Assembly: GCF_900089775.1 (NCBI RefSeq)
Contig: NZ_FLOB01000002.1
Location: 682,001-746,000, forward strand
Direction: 5' to 3'
DNA from: Marinomonas spartinae
Lineage (GTDB): Bacteria; Pseudomonadota; Gammaproteobacteria; Pseudomonadales; Marinomonadaceae
DNA length: 64,000 bases
In this document: positions 18,454 to 26,016 of the stretch, one piece after another
Position numbering within the stretch: the stretch's first letter is position 1
Layout: every line of letters starts with the position of its first letter
The notes under the pieces: generated by a model
What the model saw: only the letters and a program-made list of their open reading frames with translations
Told to the model about the DNA's origin: nothing
The model's database searches: none
Position numbers and translations under genes: made by a program

Positions 18454-19032
18454 TTGTCTTTCATTTCAGGAATCAACGAACCCAAAGACATGCTGCTCAA
18501 ACTTGTTAGAGAAGGTAATAGAGTGAATTTTGAGCAGAATGCTGAAGATGTAATGGACCATTTTTTTAATTTTTCAGTCACAGCACATGCTCTTCGGGAT
18601 TGGTGCATTAACTACCTTTCTCAACACCAGAATAAAAAGCAACTTAATAAAATATGGGACAATGAAAAGCATTTGGTCATAGCAAAAGATATAGCCAATT
18701 CTGTAAAGCATTTTAAAATCACAATGTACACTCCGGATGTAAAAGAAGCCTCATCCTCCACTGCACAAAGTATTACTTTTTTCTCTAATGAAAACATAGA
18801 GGAAAAAATGGAGAAAGCTCAAAAAAGCAAAGAGTATCGAGAGTCTCAAACTCAAGAAAGCCCAAGTTTTATTGTTACCTTTACAGATGGAGAAACTGAG
18901 AAATTAACTGACTATGTTTTGAAAACAATTAAATTTTGGGTTGATTATTTTGATAGAAATAGTATTCCTAGATATACAATTGATCAAAATAATATTTTTT
19001 TAAATAGACATTTTTGGGGTGTTCCCAAATAA
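18454..19032 (+). CDS. Cassette 2: hypothetical protein, HEPN-like
   Basis: A 192-aa protein I cannot name. The segment SVTAHALRDWCINYL, followed some 35 residues later by DIANSVKHFKI, resembles the paired-helix pattern of HEPN-like proteins in which an R/D helix and a KH helix face each other. The rest is charged and has no membrane segment. Initiation is probably at TTG 18454, 6 nt after GGGGAGG, since no better start matches that ribosome binding site. It lies entirely between two attC sites on the plus strand like its neighbours, and its base composition is AT-rich. Confidence 0.65.
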   Translation: MSFISGINEPKDMLLKLVREGNRVNFEQNAEDVMDHFFNFSVTAHALRDWCINYLSQHQNKKQLNKIWDNEKHLVIAKDIANSVKHFKITMYTPDVKEASSSTAQSITFFSNENIEEKMEKAQKSKEYRESQTQESPSFIVTFTDGETEKLTDYVLKTIKFWVDYFDRNSIPRYTIDQNNIFLNRHFWGVPK

Positions 19033-19119
19033 CAAACAAATATTATCGCCAGCAAAAAAAACGCTGGCTGAGACGTCAACCCACTGCGCGGCTTTCCTCG
19101 CTAAATTTGGGCGTTAAGT
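19027..19119 (+). other. attC site of cassette 2
   Basis: A 93-bp site from AAATAAC (19027-19033), which includes the stop codon of cassette 2, to GTTAAGT (19113-19119). The arms AACAAACAAAT and ATTTGGGCGTT pair well. An internal GCCAGC/GCTGGC hairpin lies off-centre, which is unusual. Confidence 0.8.
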
Positions 19120-19133
19120 GCTCAGGAGATTGA

Positions 19134-19514
19134 ATTATTAAAGATCTGTTTAGGAATTGGGCATCAAGCGAGTTGTTTGATGAGCAATCTTTCATATCAA
19201 AACTTCATGAGTCTCACATATGGGACGATGATGAATACTGGAAACTGGATAACGCGATCTATGACCTTGCAATAAAATATGGCAACGATGATTGCATACC
19301 TAGAGAGATTGCTTGGCCGATAGCTAGAATCTTTAGCTATCTAATGACTACATTTGAAACACACCATAACAAAAATGACTTCTTCGCTATTAAAGACTTG
19401 GATTCTGAACAGGTATTTGACCGCAGAGAAAGAGTGCAGCTAGTTTTTGAAGGCTTTTTTAAAGGTGAAATGATTCCGAATGATAGCTTCGACTACTCTG
19501 ACCTTAGCAGATAA
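19134..19514 (+). CDS. Cassette 3: Imm41-like immunity protein
   Basis: A protein of about 126 aa resembling the immunity 41 family. Shared features are an acidic WDDDEYWKLDNAIYDL, then CIPREIAWPIARIF, a central TFETHHNKNDFFAI and a C-terminal RRERVQLVFEGFFKGEM. Immunity proteins protect against polymorphic or contact-dependent toxins, and orphan copies are frequent in integron cassettes. The start is odd: the frame is stopped at 19131 and no ATG or GTG is available. AGGAG (19124-19128) points to ATT at 19134 or 19137, giving IKDLFRNWASSELFDEQ; TTG 19173 would remove that conserved-looking start. No cognate toxin gene is adjacent. Confidence 0.55.
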   Translation: MIKDLFRNWASSELFDEQSFISKLHESHIWDDDEYWKLDNAIYDLAIKYGNDDCIPREIAWPIARIFSYLMTTFETHHNKNDFFAIKDLDSEQVFDRRERVQLVFEGFFKGEMIPNDSFDYSDLSR

Positions 19515-19517
19515 TGC

Positions 19518-19592
19518 ACTTAACAAGGCAAGGCAGCATCGCACCTTCGGTGCTGGACTCGCTAACGCTCGCCGCTGCTTGCGGCGTTAGCC
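19518..19592 (+). other. attC site of cassette 3
   Basis: A 75-bp site from ACTTAAC (19518-19524) to GTTAGCC (19586-19592). The outer arms are complementary (AACAAGGCAAG with CTTGCGGCGTT), and an internal GCACC-TTC-GGTGC hairpin is present. Confidence 0.85.
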
Positions 19593-19602
19593 GGAGTCGA
19601 TT

Positions 19603-20067
19603 ATGAATATTATTGATCTTGCAGATGAGCCACAACATATTCCAATGTTGGCAAAGTGGCATCATGACGAATGGGGTTACCTAAATCCAAAGGGTAGTGT
19701 TGAGCAACGTATAGAAAAAATGGAGCGTTATCTTTCAGGTGGTTTAGTGCCGAGTACCTTCATCGCAAAAGAGGGACAAACTGTTTTGGGTTCAGCCGCA
19801 ATAATCGAAAATGATATGGATACTCACACCGAACTAACTCCTTGGCTGGCAAGCGTATTTGTTGCGCCAGATCATCGAGGAAAAGGGATAGGTTCTATGC
19901 TTATACACCATATACTGGAACGCGCGCGGCTCGAAAAATATGAAACTTTGTATCTTTTTACTCCAACTAAAGAACAGTTCTATTCAAGGTTGGGTTGGTC
20001 TACCAACAGAAAAGAAGAATATCGCGGTGTTTCTGTAACTATTATGGATATTGAGCTTAACGGCTAA
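19603..20067 (+). CDS. Cassette 4: GNAT-family N-acetyltransferase
   Basis: A 154-aa GNAT protein. The acetyl-CoA-binding motif A is clear: VFVAPDHRGKGIGSMLIHHI at about residues 86-105. The C-terminal FTPTKEQFYSRLGWSTN is the usual beta5-alpha4 part. The substrate is unknown; many cassette GNATs modify antibiotics, toxins or tRNA. GGAG (19593-19596), which directly follows the core of the preceding attC, is 6 nt from the ATG. The stop codon lies inside the next attC, so the gene fills its cassette exactly. Confidence 0.85.
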   Translation: MNIIDLADEPQHIPMLAKWHHDEWGYLNPKGSVEQRIEKMERYLSGGLVPSTFIAKEGQTVLGSAAIIENDMDTHTELTPWLASVFVAPDHRGKGIGSMLIHHILERARLEKYETLYLFTPTKEQFYSRLGWSTNRKEEYRGVSVTIMDIELNG

Positions 20068-20175
20068 CAAGCCGTTAAGCAACGACACACAACCTTCGCT
20101 CCGTTCCGCGTATAGGCATGGCAATTTTACGTTACACTCGACAAAGCCTGTGCGTGTGTTAACGGAGCGTTGGCA
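20062..20175 (+). other. attC site of cassette 4
   Basis: A 114-bp site from GGCTAAC (20062-20068) to GTTGGCA (20169-20175). GCTAACAAGCCGTTAA pairs with TTAACGGAGCGTTGGC at 13 of 16 positions, and an inner CGACACAC/GTGTGT arm extends the stem. Confidence 0.85.
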
Positions 20176-20204
20176 AATATCTATTTACTTCCCACGGAGG
20201 CGAA

Positions 20205-20612
20205 ATGTACAAAGGAAGTTGTTTGTGTGGCTCTATTCAGTTCGAGCTACATGGTGGAATTACAGATCCTATTTATTGTCACTGCTCACTATGTCGAAAA
20301 GCGAGTGGCAGTGCTTTTGCAACCAATGGCGATGTGAATAAGTCAGATCTTCACCTTAACGATGCAAAAGGCACTCTTACATATTACGAGAGTAGTGAAG
20401 GTAAGCGGAAATACTTTTGTTCGACATGCGGTGCACCAATATACAGTTCAAACTCAGCAAAGCCGGACAAGTTCAGAATCCGTTTAGGGATAATCGACAG
20501 TGATATAGTTGAACGCCCCATCTCGCATAACTTCATCACATCACAAGGGAACTGGGAAGAACTAGAAATAAACTTGCCTATGTATGAAGGGCACGAGCCA
20601 TCGAGAAAATAA
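20205..20612 (+). CDS. Cassette 5: GFA-family (glutathione-dependent formaldehyde-activating-like) protein
   Basis: A 135-aa zinc protein of the GFA/CENP-V fold. The ligands are visible: YKGSCLCGSIQFEL, then CHCSLCRKASGSAF with three cysteines, and later KYFCSTCGAPIYSS. Members of this fold bind zinc through paired CxxC motifs; only a few have a shown role with glutathione adducts, so the catalytic activity is open. GGAGG (20196-20200) lies 4 nt before the ATG. It is the last cassette of the first array, and its attC appears degraded. Confidence 0.85.
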   Translation: MYKGSCLCGSIQFELHGGITDPIYCHCSLCRKASGSAFATNGDVNKSDLHLNDAKGTLTYYESSEGKRKYFCSTCGAPIYSSNSAKPDKFRIRLGIIDSDIVERPISHNFITSQGNWEELEINLPMYEGHEPSRK

Positions 20613-20630
20613 TTGGAGCAGGAAAATTTG

Positions 20631-20725
20631 CCATACAAGCGTTCAAGACGGATTCACAACGCTTGTCAGTTTTGGTTTGAATCAGCTTTAGTGTTTATGG
20701 CACAATAGTTTAGGTGTACTAGCTC
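20631..20725 (+). other. Degenerate attC of cassette 5
   Basis: ACAAGCGTTCAAGACGGATT, followed by CACAACGCTTGTCAG and GAATCAGCTTTAGTG, closely recalls Vibrio-type attC sequence. The inverse core has lost its AAC (reads CATAC), and I find no matching GTTRRRY arm downstream. The site is probably truncated and inactive, marking the end of the first array. Confidence 0.6.
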
Positions 20726-20933
20726 AGACCTGATCTGTCAGTTTGGATTTGCAATCAAAAGAGTCGGTGTCATTGATTGTTCTGCAACAGCTCTAGAGCG
20801 TTGGAAATAATCGCTTTTTAAGGTGTTTTGTCGATAAATGTTACTTTCGAAAAAATTATTGGTTGGTTAGATTAAGATCAATGAAACTGGCTGACTTATG
20901 GGCGACGCCATTGATCCCCAGAAGGCAAGGGCG

Positions 20934-20980
20934 ACTAATCACCAAGTCCCTTCCCCTTTTTTAAGGGCTAGGATGGGGTT
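20934..20980 (+). repeat. Composite dispersed repeat, partial copy C
   Basis: The palindrome part of the composite element, with about 10 bases missing from the right arm (AAGGGCTAGGATGGGG). The second part is absent. Confidence 0.75.
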
Positions 20981-21205
20981 ATTTGGTGTTGCTGATTTGA
21001 TGGTATTTCTCTGATTACCTTAGGATTTGGCTCACCTCTAGTCATGACGCAAAACTTACAACGCCAATGCTTGATCCAACATTGACATCCTTATTTAGCA
21101 TAGAGAAAATGAATAGAAGTGGAAGGATCCCAGCCAACATTACACTCTATGCCGCTCGTATCTCTTCCTAACGATACTCATTTCACCCATAAAAGTAGGT
21201 TTTAT

Positions 21206-21667
21206 ATGGCTTGTTTCCTGAAAAAAGAAACCATTTATCTATGCCCAGAGGTCAATGGCACCCTAACATTCGAAGGAAAGCCTCTGGTTAATCAACCTAT
21301 TCGAATCGCATTAGTCTATTCTGGCAAAATACACTTTAATGATTACATCTATACTGATGAGCAAGGTAAATTTCATTTTGATGGGTATCAAATTAAATCC
21401 AGAGAACCAAACTCTATGTTTGGAGTACCCAAAGTGACTCAACAGATATTAACTGAAATTGATGATAAAAGATATCGACTATGGGAAGCACGGCTTCCAA
21501 GCAATGGAACCAAAAGATTAAAAATGGTTGAAGAGCAACTTAAAAATATTGATGCTTCTTTTACAAAAGAGATAAAAGAAACTCAATATGAATACCATTG
21601 TCCAGAGTCACCAGTACAGCCATTAGTAGTGCTAAGTGCATTGAAACTTAAGGGACTTGAACAATAA
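21206..21667 (+). CDS. DUF6795-like transthyretin-fold protein, partner of the lipase
   Basis: A 153-aa protein starting MACFLKKETIYLCPEVNGTL at 21206, 6 nt after GTAGG. The frame is open further upstream but without conserved character. The pattern CPEVNGTLTFEGKPLVNQPI followed by YTDEQGKFHFDGYQI is that of DUF6795/carboxypeptidase-regulatory-like beta-sandwich proteins. No signal peptide is seen. It ends 13 nt before the class 3 lipase gene, so the two form an operon. This family is often seen beside lipase-like or secreted-effector genes. It may be a carrier, adaptor or immunity factor for the lipase; this is inference from pairing. Confidence 0.6.
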   Translation: MACFLKKETIYLCPEVNGTLTFEGKPLVNQPIRIALVYSGKIHFNDYIYTDEQGKFHFDGYQIKSREPNSMFGVPKVTQQILTEIDDKRYRLWEARLPSNGTKRLKMVEEQLKNIDASFTKEIKETQYEYHCPESPVQPLVVLSALKLKGLEQ

Positions 21668-21680
21668 AAGGCATTTTATA

Positions 21681-22874
21681 ATGAATAGTTTAACCCCAAA
21701 ATTAGCATCTGAATTAGCAGAGTTTGCTTATGAAACAAGGACACAAGCAGCTAATAATATTTTAGGAACTACTGTTTCAGCCAACCCATATGTGGATAAA
21801 TATTTCAGTTTTAATACAAAAAAAGATACCATAAATGGCGTATCTGGAGGTGTAATCTGTAGAGCTATAAACCTTGAGTCTGGCTTTGTTTATATTGGTA
21901 CTGGTAAAGGGGACTACTCCAAAGACATTGCCATCACTTTTCGAGGTACGGATAATCGTATTAGAGATGCCCTAACAGATGCCTCTATCTCCACCATTAC
22001 ATCAGACAATAGCTCTGCGGCTCATATGGGTTTTGTGAGAACCTTCCAATCCATAAAGCCGAAACTGAAAAAAGCGATTGATGAAGCCATCAAACAAGGC
22101 AATACAGGCACAATACACTGTGTAGGGCACAGCCTAGGTGGAGCCTTAGCCCATCTATGTGCGGTATGGGTTAAAGCAAACTTTGGCAATCGAGCTTGTT
22201 TATACACCTTTGGTGCCCCTCGTGTAGGGCATAAATCATTCGCTATTAAGTCCACCGCCAGTATTGATCAGATTTTTCGCTGCATTCACAATACAGACCC
22301 CGTACCGATGCTGCCCATTTGGCCATTTTATCATGCTCCTTATCAGGGCAAAGAGTATGTTCTATCAAACAGCGGCGGATTAATTGAGTTCTCGGCTCAT
22401 TCATTGCCCGAAGACGGCAACCCAGGCTATATAAACTCGGCTAATACTGAAAGCTGGGCAGACTTAAGAGTGATAAGTGATAACTATTTAGAGAATAATG
22501 TGGTTCTGTTTTATAAAGACAGGTTTACCTCCACCTTTAACAATACTTCTTTCAAAAAAATTATGGCGGCCTTAATGACCTTGTTAAAAGCCTCCTCACT
22601 GGGAGCGGCAGCCTTAACCTTAAGCCCAGCTGTAACAGGCGTTTCAAAGTTCGTTGATGTGATGGCACAGACATTAAATCTAATCGCGAAACAATCTGCC
22701 ACCCTTTATGAGCAAGTGAAAGGCTTTTTAGGCCATCTTTTATGCTTTTGTGGGTCTCACTATGCGGCATTGCAATTTGAAATCACCCACGATTTTATTA
22801 AGAAAGCATTATCTAAAATGGTTCGAAGGATCACTCAGGCAGCAGCCTTAGCATTAGATAACAATCGTATTTAA
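21681..22874 (+). CDS. Class 3 lipase-like alpha/beta hydrolase, possible effector
   Basis: A 397-aa hydrolase with the class 3 lipase nucleophile elbow GHSLGGALAHLC near residue 150. The acid segment is CIHNTDPVPMLP and a likely catalytic histidine lies in EFSAHSLPEDGNPGY. Residues from about 290 form a separate helical, partly hydrophobic C-terminal part (IMAALMTLLKASSLGAAALT). No N-terminal signal peptide is seen, so export would need a dedicated route such as type VI secretion. The DUF6795-like gene lies 13 nt upstream. Phospholipase toxins of type VI systems share this core, but no secretion genes or VgrG are in the window, so an intracellular lipase is also possible. Confidence 0.75.
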   Translation: MNSLTPKLASELAEFAYETRTQAANNILGTTVSANPYVDKYFSFNTKKDTINGVSGGVICRAINLESGFVYIGTGKGDYSKDIAITFRGTDNRIRDALTDASISTITSDNSSAAHMGFVRTFQSIKPKLKKAIDEAIKQGNTGTIHCVGHSLGGALAHLCAVWVKANFGNRACLYTFGAPRVGHKSFAIKSTASIDQIFRCIHNTDPVPMLPIWPFYHAPYQGKEYVLSNSGGLIEFSAHSLPEDGNPGYINSANTESWADLRVISDNYLENNVVLFYKDRFTSTFNNTSFKKIMAALMTLLKASSLGAAALTLSPAVTGVSKFVDVMAQTLNLIAKQSATLYEQVKGFLGHLLCFCGSHYAALQFEITHDFIKKALSKMVRRITQAAALALDNNRI

Positions 22875-22888
22875 TATCGAATCAAACA

Positions 22889-22996
22889 AGGCTAGGATGG
22901 GGTTGTTCTGTTTGTTGTCTCTCAATCGCTTTGTATTTATGAGCTTTATTCCGCTCTGCTGAGCGGGTTACTTTTTGCAAGCGCCCAAAAAGTAAC
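22889..22996 (+). repeat. Composite dispersed repeat, partial copy D
   Basis: Starts inside the element at GGCTAGGATGGGG, without the palindrome, and keeps the TCTGCTGAGCGGG and GCAAGCGCCCAAAAAG parts. It is closest to copy B. Confidence 0.8.
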
Positions 22997-23046
22997 GGCT
23001 TTTTGGGCTTGCTCAAGGTCACCCCCTCGCAGGCGTGGGATCTATG

Positions 23047-23377
23047 GGGTCGAACACCTTTTGACCTGATTAAACCGAACTACTCTGATGTGCTTTCATG
23101 AAAAGGGCTTTGACCCTGCGCTGAATCAAATATCAACATGTTCTAATTGGCACTGATTTGAAAATAGATTAGAGTGTAAGGATAGCGTCTAGGAAGACGA
23201 AAGCCTCATATTTTTCCCTACTGATGCTTTAAGCCGAAGCCTAAACGTTCATTATGATGGATAACTTTATATAAATTATGGTGTTAGCTAAATTTATCTA
23301 AATGTCTAAGACTAGAATAACACGCACGCCGATTTACTGGATAAATATGCATGCGCACTATTAAACTAATGTTAGGC
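23047..23377 (+). repeat. Array leader copy 2, ending in an integron core site
   Basis: A direct repeat of 17213-17570, very similar over most of its length (for example GGGCTTTGACCCTGCGCTGA and the CGTCTAGGAAGACG hairpin), with several indels near 23215-23245. It ends at GTTAGGC (23371-23377), a perfect GTTRRRY core, and a gene with its own attC begins 15 bp later. So both leader copies directly precede a cassette. Confidence 0.65.
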
Positions 23378-23391
23378 CCTGAGGAGAGACG

Positions 23392-23970
23392 GTGGCAATA
23401 AAAATTAGCCCTGATTGCGGTAAAATAAATGCTCTATTATTCAAAAATGAGAATGTCGGCTTGCCGATGACTCTAAATCTATCGATCTCGATAGATTTAG
23501 ATGAGCTAGAGTTTCAAAACGAAACTGAAGAAACCTGTATCCAGCTAGATTTTATTAAGATCCACTTTAAATCTTTTTCCGATCTTCAAAACAAAGAATT
23601 CGAGTTCCCAATTAACCCTGAAGACGGGTATATAGATGGATCTGTTTATCTTGATAGTCAGCATATACCGGTTGATGTTACCAAGATAAGCTTCTGCTCA
23701 TTTGATGGGGATAACATTAAAGCTAAAATTTTCGGCATAGTCCTATTCGATAACTGTGGTTACAAAGATCCTAATCAAGAGTTTGATCTTGAGACTACTT
23801 TGAGGTTTGAAAATATATTAATACCTCCGGATATTATTTCACCTAGTGAGCAGAATCTCGATATAGCAAAAAATAAGCTTTCTGAGTTTTTCAATGTCAT
23901 TGAGTTATCCGAACCAATAATAGAGAACAACGAATTTCGTGATGCCATTGTATTTCACAAATCAATCTAA
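23392..23970 (+). CDS. Cassette 6: hypothetical protein (192 aa)
   Basis: I do not recognise this acidic 192-aa protein. It has no membrane segment or signal and looks beta-rich (LTLNLSISIDLDELEF is approximated by residues 25-40; later FILIPPDI-like strands). A GTG start at 23392 follows AGGAGA (23382-23387), the same GTG-plus-strong-SD style as cassette 1. It is bounded by the core site at 23371 and an attC at 23974, so it is a bona fide gene cassette. A 26-bp inverted repeat (23474-23499) lies within its codons. Cassette genes of this size are often immunity or defence proteins, but nothing here shows that. Confidence 0.65.
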   Translation: MAIKISPDCGKINALLFKNENVGLPMTLNLSISIDLDELEFQNETEETCIQLDFIKIHFKSFSDLQNKEFEFPINPEDGYIDGSVYLDSQHIPVDVTKISFCSFDGDNIKAKIFGIVLFDNCGYKDPNQEFDLETTLRFENILIPPDIISPSEQNLDIAKNKLSEFFNVIELSEPIIENNEFRDAIVFHKSI

Positions 23971-23973
23971 TAG

Positions 23974-24071
23974 TCATAACAAATCAAAGCATGCGGACTT
24001 GGTAAAGCTGTCATCAATTTTGTTCCAAAATTGCCACCAACTTCACCAAGCCAGTGTTGAGGCGGTTAGCC
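23974..24071 (+). other. attC site of cassette 6
   Basis: About 98 bp from TCATAAC (23974-23980) to GTTAGCC (24065-24071). The arms pair as TCAA/TTGA near the ends and ACTTGGTAAAG/CTTCACCAAGC further in, around a loop-rich centre. The inverse core is imperfect, but the fold is convincing. Confidence 0.75.
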
Positions 24072-24177
24072 AAAAGAGACCGATAAAAGTTTGCTTAAAA
24101 ATAGAATAGAGCGGTTGCTAACGTGAGTTATTACGAATTAGGTGTGAGTTTTCTAGCTCCCTCTGGGTGTACCTATG

Positions 24178-25485
24178 CTAGTTTGGCGATAGGAGGTTTG
24201 GCAGCCATAAAGCGATATTGGGGATTAAGCATAGAATAAGGGCCGCGGTGCACATGAGGATAAAGAAAGGGAAGGCGGCTTTTGCCACTTGGCCTATTTT
24301 TTCCCCCGTTAACCCTTGTAGGACGAAGAGGTTAAAACCAACGGGTGGGGTGATTTGTCCGAGTTCTATCAGTATCACTAGAAATACGCCAAACCAAAGC
24401 GGGTCGAACCCTGCTTGCACGACGATGGGCAAGGTAATGGGGAGGCTCATGACGGTGATGGAAATGCCATCTAAAAAAAGGCCTAATACAATATAAAAAA
24501 TAGCTAAGGCGAATAAGAGCCACGCTGGTGACAGGTGCAAATTGGCAATATAGCGAGCTAACTCCGATGGCAAGTGCAAAAATCCCATGGCGGTTGATAA
24601 CAGGGCGGCGGTGATGAGGATGCTGCAGACCATGGTGGAGCTGAGGAGTGTGGCGATCAAGGCTTCTTGGATCATTGCAAAAGAGAGTTGTCTTTCTTTT
24701 AGTAAGATTAACAAGGTAGCAAAAACACCCACTGCCGCCGCTTCAGAGGGGGTGGCAATGCCTGTATAGATGGCACCCATGACGATCACAATCAATGAGA
24801 TCACAGGGAGAAGCAGCACAATGCTTTTGAGCTTACTGATCTGGCTAACGTTTTCTGGTGGACACAAGGACGGGTTCATTAAAGCACGAATGATAAGATA
24901 GCCAGAGTATAGCAAGGCAATCAAAATACCAGGCAAAATCCCCGCCATAAAGAGTTTGCTGATGGAGACTTCGGATTGAATACCGTAGACGATCATGACT
25001 AAAGAGGGCGGAATGAGTAACCCTAAGCTGCCCGCTCCTGCTAAGGAGCCAATGGACAAGCTACGATTATAGCCACGTTTTTTTAATTCCGTTGTGGTGA
25101 TCTTGCCAACGGTCGCCGTGGTGGCGGCACTAGAACCGCTAACGGCAGCGAATAAGGCGCATCCGAACACATTGGTGTGCAGTATTCCCCCTGGTAGTTT
25201 TTTGGTCCAAGGTTCTAGGCCCTTAAATAATCGATCTGAAATATCGGAACGGAAAATCAGTTCCCCCATTAAGATAAACAGTGGAATGGCGGATAACTCC
25301 CAAGAATTTCCCGCACTGAAAATAATACGACTGAGAATTGCGCCAGCCCGATGAAAACTAACGTCGCCAATCAGCACCAAAGACAAAAGGGCAACAATGG
25401 CCAAGCCTGAAAACACCCAGACGCCTAAACCAAGCACCACAAAAATAAGTGTCATCACGGCAACAGCGGTTAATACAATGTCCAT
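24178..25485 (-). CDS. TRAP transporter large permease (DctM)
   Basis: A 435-aa integral membrane protein with about 12-13 hydrophobic segments. DctM marks include GNSWELSAIPLFILMGELIF, the AAVSGSSAATTATVGKIT loop and GIATPSEAAAVGVFATLL. It is the sodium-coupled transport subunit working with the small permease and binding protein encoded just upstream (dctP-dctQ-dctM order, 9 bp from dctQ). The substrate is a carboxylate of some kind that cannot be read from the sequence. It is the last gene of the operon and borders the accessory region. Confidence 0.93.
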   Translation of the reverse strand: MDIVLTAVAVMTLIFVVLGLGVWVFSGLAIVALLSLVLIGDVSFHRAGAILSRIIFSAGNSWELSAIPLFILMGELIFRSDISDRLFKGLEPWTKKLPGGILHTNVFGCALFAAVSGSSAATTATVGKITTTELKKRGYNRSLSIGSLAGAGSLGLLIPPSLVMIVYGIQSEVSISKLFMAGILPGILIALLYSGYLIIRALMNPSLCPPENVSQISKLKSIVLLLPVISLIVIVMGAIYTGIATPSEAAAVGVFATLLILLKERQLSFAMIQEALIATLLSSTMVCSILITAALLSTAMGFLHLPSELARYIANLHLSPAWLLFALAIFYIVLGLFLDGISITVMSLPITLPIVVQAGFDPLWFGVFLVILIELGQITPPVGFNLFVLQGLTGEKIGQVAKAAFPFFILMCTAALILCLIPNIALWLPNLLSPN

Positions 25486-25494
25486 GTTTACATC

Positions 25495-26016
25495 CTATTC
25501 ATGGGATTGGGCTAACTCGATATGGGGCACATGTCGTGTTGATATCAATAACAACATTCTCACCAGCAGTGTAAAACAGAGTAATACTAAGCCGATTAGT
25601 ACCATGCCTTCGGGTATCCACAGCGGGGTTTCGGCAATCGACGAGCTGGTTGTGCCGCGCTGAAAGCTTCTCAGGGTATTGATATACCAGTAGTAGGAAA
25701 TCCATGTGAAAATAGTGAAGGACATAGCCGAAACAAGCAGATCTAGCAGCCAGTGAAAACGTTCTGGTAAGCGATCCATGAGAATATTCACTCTAATCAG
25801 GCTATTTCTTTCTAGGCTGTAACCTAAGCCTAGAAAGGTAATGGCCGCCACCGCGTAGCCGACAAATTCATCCAGAACATAGGTCGATGTTCCAAATAAC
25901 CGCAGTACAATTTCCAGCAGGATATGGCACAGCACATAGACGATTAATAGCATGGCTAAGGCACCAGATAACCGGTTAAGTTGTCTTGATAGCGTGGCTA
26001 AGAATCGAATCAGCAT
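25495..26016 (-). CDS. TRAP transporter small permease (DctQ)
   Basis: A 173-aa four-helix membrane protein of the DctQ family (segments near residues 15-38, 50-70, 88-110 and 130-155). Typical features are ILLEIVLRLFGTSTYVLDEFVGYAV and the cytoplasmic loop ERNSLIRVNILMDRLPER. It scaffolds the large permease. Its start overlaps the stop codon of the dctP-type gene by one base at 26016, so the two are translationally coupled. Confidence 0.92.
   Translation of the reverse strand: MLIRFLATLSRQLNRLSGALAMLLIVYVLCHILLEIVLRLFGTSTYVLDEFVGYAVAAITFLGLGYSLERNSLIRVNILMDRLPERFHWLLDLLVSAMSFTIFTWISYYWYINTLRSFQRGTTSSSIAETPLWIPEGMVLIGLVLLCFTLLVRMLLLISTRHVPHIELAQSHE

Larger units (their letters stand above)
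20613..21205. other. Array right border without genes
   Basis: 593 bp with no convincing gene. It holds the degraded attC of cassette 5 (20631-20725) and a partial composite repeat at 20934-20980. The stretch ends at the GTAGG ribosome binding site of the DUF6795-like gene. Confidence 0.6.
22875..23391. other. Gene-free stretch with composite repeat D and leader copy 2
   Basis: 517 bp between the lipase gene and the lone cassette, filled almost entirely by repeated DNA: composite repeat copy D (22889-22996) and leader copy 2 (23047-23377). No gene is seen. Confidence 0.75.

Noticed and set aside
16303..24177. Complete integron with integrase
   Set aside because: No tyrosine-recombinase-like reading frame of any length is present on either strand, so only cassettes and leaders are reported.
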